Shown: positions 9,589 to 17,120 of the stretch, one piece after another
Numbering within the stretch: position 1 is the stretch's first letter
Layout of the letters: every line of letters begins with the position of its first letter
NCBI RefSeq assembly: GCF_003651185.1
Contig: NZ_RCDC01000008.1
Coordinates: forward strand, 62,001-126,000
DNA: 64,000 nt
Reading direction: 5' to 3'
Origin: Stenotrophomonas rhizophila
GTDB taxonomy: Bacteria; Pseudomonadota; Gammaproteobacteria; Xanthomonadales; Xanthomonadaceae
Program-made: the position numbers and the translations under genes
The notes under the pieces: generated by a model
The model's input: only the letters and a program-made list of their open reading frames with translations
What the model was told of the DNA's origin: nothing
Databases searched by the model: none

Positions 9589-10680
9589 ATGGGTATTGCG
9601 ATCAAAGGCCGGGGCTCCCGCACGCACCTGGCGGGCCGCTTCGAGGTCACCGTCAGCGAAGCGATGGACGACGGCTGGGCGCCGGACGAGAGCGAGGAGT
9701 TCGCCGCGCCGCGGCTGCGTACCGAAGTGCGCGCCGAGACCGCGCGCAGCATCATCAGCCGCAACAAGTCGCCGGACGTCGGCTTCAGCCAGTCGGTCAA
9801 TCCGTACCGCGGCTGCGAGCACGGGTGCTCCTATTGCTTCGCCCGGCCCTCGCACGCCTATCTCAATCTCTCGCCCGGTCTGGACTTCGAGACCAAGCTG
9901 TTCGCCAAGACCAATGCGCCGCAGCTGCTGCGCAAGGAGTTCTCGCGCCCCGGCTACGTGCCGCAGCCGATCGCGCTGGGCATCAATACCGACGCCTACC
10001 AGCCGATCGAGCGCAAGCTCAAACTCACCCGCCAGCTGATCGAGGTGATGCTGGAAACCCAGCACCCGTTCTCGTTGATCACCAAGAATGCGCTGGTCGA
10101 GCGCGACATCGACCTGCTTGCGCCGCTGGCCGAAAAGCACCTGGTCAGCGTGCACTTCTCGGTGACCTCGCTGGACCCCCACCTGTCGGCCAAACTGGAA
10201 CCGCGCGCCTCGGCCCCGCATGCACGGCTGCGCGCGATGCGTCGCCTGAGCGATGCCGGCATCCCGGTCGGGGTGATGGTCGCGCCGGTGATCCCGTGGA
10301 TCAACGATGCCGAACTGGAAGCTGTGCTCGAGGCCGCACACGATGCCGGTGCCACCACCGCCGGCTACGTGCTGCTGCGCCTGCCGCTGGAAGTGGCGCC
10401 GCTGTTCCGCGATTGGCTCGACACCCACCATCCGGACCGCGCCACGCACGTGATGAGCACCATCAACCAGCTGCGCGGTGGCAAGGATTACAACAGCCAG
10501 TTCGGCACGCGCATGCGCGGCGAAGGGGTCTACGCCGATCTGCTGTCCAACCGTTTCAAGCTGGCCCGCAAGCGCCTGGGCTTCGACGCGCAGCACAGCC
10601 ATTGGCCGAAGCTGGACTGCACCCGCTTCCTGCGCCCGTTGCCGCCGCGGGCGGAGTCACCGCAGGGCTCGTTGTTCTGA
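9589..10680 (+). CDS. radical SAM protein, PA0069/SplB-like family
   Basis: This is a 363-residue radical SAM enzyme. The 4Fe-4S cluster motif is CEHGCSYC (C76, C80, C83) inside NPYRGCEHGCSYCFARPSHAY. The overall pattern fits the PA0069/Rv2578c family, which is related to spore photoproduct lyase, a DNA-repair enzyme. The actual substrate is unknown. The upstream LexA-like palindrome supports a DNA-damage role. The ATG at 9589 is taken as the start. A TTG two codons earlier is possible. The AT-richer accessory patch begins right after the stop codon. Confidence 0.88.
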   Translation: MGIAIKGRGSRTHLAGRFEVTVSEAMDDGWAPDESEEFAAPRLRTEVRAETARSIISRNKSPDVGFSQSVNPYRGCEHGCSYCFARPSHAYLNLSPGLDFETKLFAKTNAPQLLRKEFSRPGYVPQPIALGINTDAYQPIERKLKLTRQLIEVMLETQHPFSLITKNALVERDIDLLAPLAEKHLVSVHFSVTSLDPHLSAKLEPRASAPHARLRAMRRLSDAGIPVGVMVAPVIPWINDAELEAVLEAAHDAGATTAGYVLLRLPLEVAPLFRDWLDTHHPDRATHVMSTINQLRGGKDYNSQFGTRMRGEGVYADLLSNRFKLARKRLGFDAQHSHWPKLDCTRFLRPLPPRAESPQGSLF

Positions 10681-10963
10681 GGTTTAAGACAAAGCCTGAC
10701 TTGCCGCTGTCAGCACAATGAAAATTCCTTCTCGATTAAAAGTGCTACTCGTCTAGCGGTTAGGGGAAGTGACTCTGGAGAGCGCTGTAAATGACGTCCC
10801 TGATGATTGATTCTTGTTTAAATTGCGTGCAAACCATATAAGCACTCTGTTGCACTGACAACAGCCAGCCCTTCGGACTCCTAGCGGGGATTGCGTAGAG
10901 GAGACGAAGGAAGGCATTATCCGGCCGGGCTGAACGGGCCTGCACTTTAAGGAAGATGAGCGA
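10681..10963. other. intergenic leader of the ATPase-HNH operon, AT-richer
   Basis: These 283 bases contain no convincing gene. Base composition shifts here from the host's high GC to AT-richer DNA, marking the left edge of the accessory patch. At 10749-10764 the string TCGTCTAGCGGTTAGG resembles the D-arm of a tRNA-Glu gene, but no complete cloverleaf can be drawn. The promoter of the downstream operon must lie here. An AAGGA Shine-Dalgarno is at 10949-10953. Confidence 0.55.
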
Positions 10964-13267
10964 ATGCAGTACGTTGACCGCGGTACGGAGCCGCCCCCCC
11001 AGACTCTTCTCGGAAGTGTTCCAAAACTGCTGCGCAAGACGCTCTGTGACTTCATGGAGCAGCGCGACGAACGTCGTGCCCAGTCGAGTCCGCCCACAGG
11101 CTCTTTGAACTTCACGCAGGGAGGAATGCAACAGTCGCTCGAAAGGCTATTCAACGGTCGCTGCGCCTTCTGTGAGTCCGCTGGTCAGACGGAATACTAT
11201 CAGTTCCGTCCCATCGGAGAAGCACAGCCATACAAGAAATCCGAGTACGCCCACCTATATTATTGCTGGCTGGAACTGGCTTGGCAGAATTTCTACGCAG
11301 TATGCGGCTCCTGTCGCCCCTCGGAAGCAGCGTACTTTCCGGTGAATGGCGGTCGTGCGGAGGTTCCGCATCACGACTTATTTTTCAGGTACTCGGAGCA
11401 AGACAACGGCCTTTGGCCTCCGGATTCGTACCCTCCACGAGAATCTCCTCTATTGCTTGATCCATGCGAAGATCGGGACTTCCAAAGGCATATCTGGATT
11501 GGATTGGAAGGTGATCTCCAAGGTGCCTCTCGGCGCGGTAGCATAACCATCAATCACTTTAATCTAAATAGGCCCGTCCTGGTCGAGGCACGTCGAAAAG
11601 CAAACATGCATCACTTAGGTAGAATACGCAATACGCTCCAGTATAAAAGCGTGAATGAAATGCCCGAGGATTTATTCAAGTTTGAAGGGTTGGAGTTTGG
11701 CGGGACATGGTACTTATTGCTCCGAAGATTGGCGGCTATAATGGCAGCAGAGACCGGTGTCCACTTATCTCTCTCGCGCAGAGACATTAAAAAAACCTTC
11801 CTTCGTCTTTGCAGTAGATCCGATGGTTTTCACCTATTTAATAAGTGTGAGCTGAGGCTAGAACGAGTCCTCAGTCCCCCGCCAGCCGAACCCCGAATTC
11901 CAGCGCGTAGACCAAGCCAAGCCCAATTGGTAGCCGTGGAAATCGAGAACTTTCGATCGATCGAGCATCTCCGGTTCGAGATTCCTGCTCCTTCCGATCC
12001 GGCAGAGGGTGGCAAGAGAACACCTGCACTTGTAATCCTGGGCGAGAATGCAACGGGCAAGAGTTCTATCCTCGAAGCGATCACGATGGCGTTGGCCAGC
12101 TCAGAAGCGAACCTCGCACTAGGGATTCCCGATCGCCAGCTCATTCTGTCACCAGATCACTTTGGTGAATTCGATGTATCCCCCCCTCCCTCCGCGAGTA
12201 TCTCACTTCAACTCCTAGAGGAGGGCAAACTACTCACGCGGAACATGGAACTTGGCATCTCATTTAGCAATCAAAGAACAGCCAAGTCTGAAGATGCCAT
12301 CCCTGTTTTCGCCTACGGCGCTTTCAGAAAATATGGAATGAGGTCGCCGGTAGGCTCAGCGTCTAAACACATTCGCAATTTGTTCGATGCCAGTGATCTT
12401 CCGAACCCTGAGAAATGGTTGCTGGACCTGAGCGAAGAGCGTTTCGCAATGGTGACGCGTGCGCTTCGCACAGTTTTCTCAATTGAAGGAGAATTCGACG
12501 TGATTCTCCGCGATCAAAGTGAGCGTCGATGCCTGCTTGTGAGCGACGTTGATGAGCAAGGACGCCCTTTGTCCGCTACGCCACTTCAGACGGCGTCTTC
12601 GGGCTTTCGCTCCGTGCTCGCGATGACCTGCGATGTCATGCAGGGAATGATGAATCGCCGCTTCAATCCGAAATTCGAAAGCTTGCACACGTCACGCGGG
12701 GTAGTGCTAATCGATGAGATAGAGTCACATCTGCATCCGCGATGGAAGATCGCGATTGTAAGTGCGCTTCGCCAAGCGCTTCCCAACGTGACCTTCATTG
12801 TGACAACGCACGATCCGCTGTGTCTGCGCGGTATGGATGACAATGAAGTAATCGTCCTGCGCCGTGCCCGCTTGAAAAGTGGCCGTACCGCCAGAGGTAT
12901 GCGTAGCCGCGTAGAGATACTCAAAGATGTACCTGCAGTAAGCTGCTTTCGAATCGAGCAACTTCTTACCTCTGATCTATTCCAACTTAACTCCACAGAT
13001 GATCCTGCGGTTGAAGCAAGGATGTCAGAGATTTCCAGTCTGCTGGCGTCTACGGATGTCACTGATGCTCAACAACAGACTATTGATGCATTCAAGAATG
13101 ACGTCTCAGCCGCAATGCCAGTCGGTACGTCGGAGGCTCAACGCATTGTGCAGGAAGCTGTAGCGGAGTACTTGCAACAGCGTACGCAAGAGCAGGCGAA
13201 CCAGATGTCGCAGCTGAGGGAAAGCGTTAAGAAGCGAATAATCGATGCTCTCCGCGGAGGAAGCTGA
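10964..13267 (+). CDS. AAA ATPase with fused N-terminal degenerate HNH module (PtuA-like, Septu-type defence candidate)
   Basis: This is a 767-residue protein in two parts. Residues about 1-300 match the whole of the next gene's product: C67-x2-C70 and C114-x2-C117 zinc pairs, the RPxG motif at 82-85, and the SPLLLDP block at 161-167. The catalytic HNH histidine position is Gln80, and the Asn after the second Cys pair is Arg118, so this nuclease copy looks dead. Residues about 320-767 form an SMC/OLD-like ATPase: VEIENFRSIEHLRF, Walker A GENATGKSS (360-368), Walker B VVLIDEIESHLHP (D584-E585), and TTHDP (614-618). This matches the PtuA ATPase of Septu anti-phage systems. The ORF overlaps the HNH gene by 3 bases (TGATG). 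Codon use is AT-richer than neighbours (26 G/C in the 60 bases from 11761). A defence role is inferred. Confidence 0.82.
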   Translation: MQYVDRGTEPPPQTLLGSVPKLLRKTLCDFMEQRDERRAQSSPPTGSLNFTQGGMQQSLERLFNGRCAFCESAGQTEYYQFRPIGEAQPYKKSEYAHLYYCWLELAWQNFYAVCGSCRPSEAAYFPVNGGRAEVPHHDLFFRYSEQDNGLWPPDSYPPRESPLLLDPCEDRDFQRHIWIGLEGDLQGASRRGSITINHFNLNRPVLVEARRKANMHHLGRIRNTLQYKSVNEMPEDLFKFEGLEFGGTWYLLLRRLAAIMAAETGVHLSLSRRDIKKTFLRLCSRSDGFHLFNKCELRLERVLSPPPAEPRIPARRPSQAQLVAVEIENFRSIEHLRFEIPAPSDPAEGGKRTPALVILGENATGKSSILEAITMALASSEANLALGIPDRQLILSPDHFGEFDVSPPPSASISLQLLEEGKLLTRNMELGISFSNQRTAKSEDAIPVFAYGAFRKYGMRSPVGSASKHIRNLFDASDLPNPEKWLLDLSEERFAMVTRALRTVFSIEGEFDVILRDQSERRCLLVSDVDEQGRPLSATPLQTASSGFRSVLAMTCDVMQGMMNRRFNPKFESLHTSRGVVLIDEIESHLHPRWKIAIVSALRQALPNVTFIVTTHDPLCLRGMDDNEVIVLRRARLKSGRTARGMRSRVEILKDVPAVSCFRIEQLLTSDLFQLNSTDDPAVEARMSEISSLLASTDVTDAQQQTIDAFKNDVSAAMPVGTSEAQRIVQEAVAEYLQQRTQEQANQMSQLRESVKKRIIDALRGGS

Positions 13268-14229
13268 TGCGCAAGGTTAATCGCAGCAGCGTGCCTGCCC
13301 CGCTTTGTCTTGTGGCGAAGGACAAAAAGGGAAAAACGGAATATCAGCGTGCAAAGGCGCATCAAGCTGCCGCTAAGAGGGCCAAGAATGCCAAGACGCC
13401 TCAGAAGCCCAAGCCTTCCTTTGAGTACTCTGCGTACAAAAAGGGTGAGGTGAAGCGCGCGCTTGCAACCCTCTTCCATGGCAAATGTGCTTACTGCGAG
13501 ACGTTCTATTCAGCTTCATCGCCAGTGGATGTTGAGCACTATCGACCGAAGGGATCCGTCGATGGGGTCAAAGATCACCCCGGGTACTGGTGGCTAGCTA
13601 TGCGTTGGGAGAATCTTCTGCCGAGTTGCATCGACTGCAACCGGCGACGCGGCCAGTGGAATCCGTCCTGCGCGATTACTTTGATCAAAGCGACTGTACC
13701 AGCGTCAGTCGGGTGGAGCTGGGTGCAGTCAGGTAAGCAGGATCATTTTCCGATAGAAGACGGAAGCCTTCACATTAGTACGGAGACCGGGGTTCTTTCC
13801 ACTGAAAACCCTCTACTTTTAGATCCATCTGTCGACGATCCAGCTCAACACTTGTGCTTTCATGTGGCTGCTGCGGGCCAGCTCGCATTGGTTGGGCCAG
13901 CGCCCGGAGGAAGCCTAAGGGGAAAAACGTCGATCGAAGTGTATGGCTTGAACAGGCTTGGCCTTGTGCAAGAGCGAACGCGTTCGCTACGCCAACTGGA
14001 GTTCATGGGGGCACTAGTGTTGGAACTCGGATGCATCATCGAGGATCTGGAGTCGGGGCACGTGTCGGTTGGACCGCGCGGCTCGTCCGTCTCTGACATT
14101 CCAGGTCGTTTGCGACTGGTGCAGGACACATTGTTTGGCCGTATACGGGAGATGGCTCAGCCAACATCGCCTTACTCGGAGATGGCGAAAACGTGGATCG
14201 CTGACTTCTCAAGACGCCTAGGAGCTTAG
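13267..14229 (+). CDS. HNH endonuclease, PtuB/TIGR02646-like
   Basis: This is a 320-residue protein with an intact HNH-type nuclease core: zinc pair C74-x2-C77, catalytic E90-H91 in VDVEHYRPKG, second zinc pair C121-x2-C124 and N125 in PSCIDCNRRRG. The C-terminal half has the NPLLLDPSVDD block and a helical region that also occur in the N-terminal half of the ATPase upstream. Its start codon overlaps the ATPase stop (TGATG), so the two are made in a fixed ratio. PtuB-type HNH proteins are the nuclease of Septu and of some retron effectors. No reverse transcriptase is present here. The basic N-terminal 50 residues could bind nucleic acid. Confidence 0.85.
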   Translation: MRKVNRSSVPAPLCLVAKDKKGKTEYQRAKAHQAAAKRAKNAKTPQKPKPSFEYSAYKKGEVKRALATLFHGKCAYCETFYSASSPVDVEHYRPKGSVDGVKDHPGYWWLAMRWENLLPSCIDCNRRRGQWNPSCAITLIKATVPASVGWSWVQSGKQDHFPIEDGSLHISTETGVLSTENPLLLDPSVDDPAQHLCFHVAAAGQLALVGPAPGGSLRGKTSIEVYGLNRLGLVQERTRSLRQLEFMGALVLELGCIIEDLESGHVSVGPRGSSVSDIPGRLRLVQDTLFGRIREMAQPTSPYSEMAKTWIADFSRRLGA

Positions 14230-14680
14230 TGAGCGTATCCCAAGATCGCGGTGCAGCAACGCGGCTTGAAACTCTGTCTGCCTTTCTCGGAAAAGCTACG
14301 GCGATACTGCATCTAAGGCGGAGCAATCGGCGCATAGTAGCGCGAATGCGCTTTGGGCCTGACCTTGGCTTAAGTGCGTCGCTCTTGCTTCATCTGAAGA
14401 GATAAACGAAAAGCGGTTGAGACTGTATTCAACTAAAATTGTACGATTGACGCAAAGCCAAATCGGCAATCAGATAGCTGGCGGCTTACGAGTGTTCAGA
14501 GCGGTAAAGTCATTGGATGATGCTTCGTATTCAGTCTAACAGCAGCCATTGGGGAGAGCGCTTGACGCTATATTGATGGAGAGCCCGAAAGAGAGCTGAG
14601 GCAATCTGCTCTGAAAGGTGCACGCCACAAGTGCGAGCCTGCTCGTTGCGTAGTAAATGGAGTCCGAACAAGCGATTTAG
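14230..14680. other. non-coding stretch after the HNH gene
   Basis: About 450 AT-rich bases with no open frame of convincing length or codon use on either strand and no recognisable RNA gene. It looks like decayed DNA inside the accessory patch. I see no integrase or IS end here. Confidence 0.5.
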
Positions 14681-15058
14681 GGTGGTGGCAACTTCTTCAT
14701 CTACACCAAGCTATAGGTAGCCAGCGAGACGCTATGCTTGAAACCAGAGGTCAGTCACAGCATTGGAACGCAAGAGAGGACTCCATTTGGCGATCGCCTT
14801 GAAGGCCCTACCCGCTGCACCTACCGCGGCTTTCCGCTCGTCGAGAAGACACCGGGTGTCTTTACGGATGTGCTGAGTGAGCTGCTGAGGCGCATTGAGC
14901 GGTATCGCGGATTCTTCGCGCAGACCGTGCTCGACGGTGGCCGCACGGAACTCTTTGTCGGTGTCTTCAAAGAGGATTCGGTCGGGTTCACCCTTGAGCC
15001 GCACGTGATGATCGAGTTGGCCAGTCTTTCGTTGGAGCTGTCTGTCGATATCTACTGA
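14681..15058 (+). pseudogene. decayed DUF4279-like gene (probable pseudogene)
   Basis: The frame is open from 14717 to the TGA at 15056. The C-terminal part reads TDVLSELLRRIERYRGFFA, then GRTELFVGVFKEDSVGFTL and LASLSLELSVDIY. This resembles the end of DUF4279 proteins, small proteins of unknown function often found near toxin or defence genes. In the same frame just upstream (14681-14713) the codons spell GGGNFFIYTKL, like a DUF4279 N-terminal strand, but a TAG at 14714 interrupts it and no ATG or GTG start exists. The only start after the TAG is a TTG at 14738 without a good Shine-Dalgarno. A nonsense-mutated, promoterless relic is the simplest reading. A short functional protein from the TTG cannot be excluded. 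Confidence 0.45.
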
Positions 15059-15152
15059 TACCGACAACTACGCGCGGCTCGCCCTTTCGCACAGGTTGTG
15101 TCCGCTCACGTGATGATTGAACGCGGCAAGAGGCGATCACCAGGCAGGGCGC

Positions 15153-15863
15153 TCAATTCCCACCGAACAACTTCTGCGCACTCTGGAAAAGAACCCAGCT
15201 CGTCGCAATGAACTTGTCCCCACCCTGCGGCCGGTTGCCCCGGTGCGTGTGGGTAAACGCGGTCGGTGCGATCAACAGGCTGCCCGTGCGCGGCGCGACC
15301 TTGCGGCCCTGGAACAGGAACTCGGTTTCGCCGGCGTCGAAGTCGTCGTTGAGGTAGAGCGTCCACAGCAGATGGCGGTGCAGCGTTTCGCCGGCCGGAT
15401 CGCGTGGGTACAGCTCGCAGTGCCAGTATGGATAGCCGCCCTCGCCCGCCGCATACCATTGCAGATTGATGGCGCCGGGCCGCAGGCAGGTGCGGGCCAG
15501 GTCGGACAGCGTGGCGTCGTCCATGTCGGGGAAATCCTCGGCTGCCAACCGGCGCGGTTGGCCGTCGCTGTCCTGGATCTGCAACATCAACGGCGAGATC
15601 AGGGCCTGTGGATAACGGCGTAGATAAGTCAGCAAACCCTTGAAAACCGCCTGCTGCAGCACTGCTTCCGCCTGCCGCCACTCGGGCCGCCCGCTGATGC
15701 GAAGATCCTTGCTGTGCTTGAGTTCCGGGAACACACCGCTGCCCACTTCGCCCGGCTGCAACTGCGCACTGGATCGCATCTGGGCCTGCAGGGCCGCGCA
15801 GACCTCGTTGGGGACGGCGTTGTGGATTACTTCGATGAAATCGAGCGGTGCGTCGGCAGTCAT
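15153..15863 (-). CDS. 2-oxoglutarate/Fe(II)-dependent oxygenase (prolyl-hydroxylase-like)
   Basis: This is a 236-residue protein from the ATG at 15863. The double-stranded beta-helix core has an Fe(II) H-x-E motif in YWHCELYP (H148, E150), a distal histidine in FTHTHRGN (H205 or H207), and a basic residue following for 2-oxoglutarate. The block TLYLNDDFDAGETEFLFQG is typical of P4Hc-type oxygenases. The substrate is unknown. The frame is open to 15935 but the longer N-terminus is unremarkable. It is the first host-like gene to the right of the accessory patch, with fbp upstream on the same strand. Confidence 0.85.
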   Translation of the reverse strand: MTADAPLDFIEVIHNAVPNEVCAALQAQMRSSAQLQPGEVGSGVFPELKHSKDLRISGRPEWRQAEAVLQQAVFKGLLTYLRRYPQALISPLMLQIQDSDGQPRRLAAEDFPDMDDATLSDLARTCLRPGAINLQWYAAGEGGYPYWHCELYPRDPAGETLHRHLLWTLYLNDDFDAGETEFLFQGRKVAPRTGSLLIAPTAFTHTHRGNRPQGGDKFIATSWVLFQSAQKLFGGN

Positions 15864-15972
15864 GGGGTCATCCGTGGGCACGAATGGCCGATGGTGACCG
15901 CTGCCGTGGCCGATGTCACGCCGTTGCCACGTCACAACAGGGCTGACCGGACGGCCAGCCCTGTGTAGGAAA

Positions 15973-16989
15973 TCAACCCACCGCGCTGTCGTGTTCGCGG
16001 TGGTAACGGGTGGCTTGCTCCACCTCGTTGCGCGAGCCGAGGAACACCGGCACGCGCTGGTGCAGCTGATCTGGCTGGATGTCGAGAATGCGCTCGCGGC
16101 CCGTGGTGGCGGCGCCGCCGGCCTGTTCGACCAGCAGGCCCATCGGGTTGGCTTCGTACATCAGGCGCAGCTTGCCGGCCTTGGACGGATCCTTCGTGTC
16201 CCACGGGTAGATGAAGATGCCGCCGCGGGTCAGGATGCGATGCACGTCGGCGACCATGCTGGCGATCCAGCGCATGTTGAAGTTCTTGCCGCGCGCGCCT
16301 TCCTTGCCGGCCAGCAGGTCCTGCACGTAGCCCTGCATCGGGGCTTCCCAATGCCGCTGGTTGGACATGTTGATCGCAAATTCCTGGGTGTCCGCCGGGA
16401 TCTGCATGTCCGGCGTGGTCAGCACGAACTCGCCCTTCTCGCGGTCCAGGGTGAACGCGTGGGTGCCGTGGCCGACGGTGAGCACCATCTGCGTGCTCGG
16501 CCCGTAGATGCAGTAGCCGGCGGCGACCTGCGCGGTGCCCGGCTGCAGGAAGCTGGCATCGTTGGGCTGCTCGGTGCCCGGCGGGCAGCGCAGCACAGAG
16601 AAGATGGTGCCGACCGACACGTTGACGTCGATGTTCGAGCTGCCATCGAGGGGATCGAACAGCAGCAGGAAGTCACCGCGCGGGTAGGTGTCGGGCACCG
16701 GCTGGCAGTGATCCATTTCTTCCGAGGCGCAGGCGGCGAGGTGGCCGCCCCAGGCGTTGGCTTCCAGCAGGATCTCGTTGCTGATCACGTCCAGCTTCTT
16801 CTGCGCTTCGCCCTGCACGTTGCCGGTACCGGCTTCGCCGAGCACACCGCCCAGCGCGCCCTTGCTGACCGCGATGGAGATGCTGGTGCAGGCGCGGGCG
16901 ACAACAGCGATCAGCTGGCGCAGATCGGCGTTGATGCGGCCGGCATGTTGCTCTTCGATCAGATAGCGGGTCAGCGACGTCTGGGACAT
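15973..16989 (-). CDS. fbp: class I fructose-1,6-bisphosphatase
   Basis: FBPase hydrolyses fructose-1,6-bisphosphate to fructose-6-phosphate, the committed step of gluconeogenesis. The 338-residue length fits class I. Visible motifs include CASEE (metal-binding glutamates near 90-91) and [11 protein letters not shown] at 111-121 (metal-binding aspartates D112 and D115). The C-terminal substrate region includes [16 protein letters not shown]. Gluconeogenic FBPase suits growth on uronates and organic acids, which the rest of the window supports. Confidence 0.97.
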   Translation of the reverse strand: MSQTSLTRYLIEEQHAGRINADLRQLIAVVARACTSISIAVSKGALGGVLGEAGTGNVQGEAQKKLDVISNEILLEANAWGGHLAACASEEMDHCQPVPDTYPRGDFLLLFDPLDGSSNIDVNVSVGTIFSVLRCPPGTEQPNDASFLQPGTAQVAAGYCIYGPSTQMVLTVGHGTHAFTLDREKGEFVLTTPDMQIPADTQEFAINMSNQRHWEAPMQGYVQDLLAGKEGARGKNFNMRWIASMVADVHRILTRGGIFIYPWDTKDPSKAGKLRLMYEANPMGLLVEQAGGAATTGRERILDIQPDQLHQRVPVFLGSRNEVEQATRYHREHDSAVG

Positions 16990-17070
16990 GGAATCAGGCG
17001 GCCTTCAGAGGGGAAGCGCCTATTGTCGCCCTTCGCCGGAGCCATTACGAGGCGCGGGCGGCACCGCATG

Positions 17071-17101
17071 GCAGAACGGCCGCGCAGGGCGGCCGTTCTG
17101 C
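17071..17101 (-). terminator. strong hairpin downstream of the aminotransferase gene
   Basis: A perfect inverted repeat of 13 bp (GCAGAACGGCCGC ... GCGGCCGTTCTGC, 5-base loop) lies 20 bases after the aminotransferase stop (minus strand) and before fbp. It lacks a long U-tract but is the obvious transcription boundary between these two genes. Confidence 0.6.
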
Positions 17102-17120
17102 GTCACAGGGGCAATACTGC

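Noticed and set aside
10681-14229. Retron with HNH/ATPase effector (Ec78-like)
   Set aside because: PtuA/PtuB-like effectors occur in some retrons, but no reverse transcriptase gene and no msr/msd-like inverted repeats are visible in the flanking 300 bases upstream or 900 bases downstream.
14738-15058. Intact gene starting at TTG 14738
   Set aside because: Possible but not preferred: there is no good Shine-Dalgarno, and the same frame upstream of the TAG continues the family-like sequence, which points to a broken longer gene.
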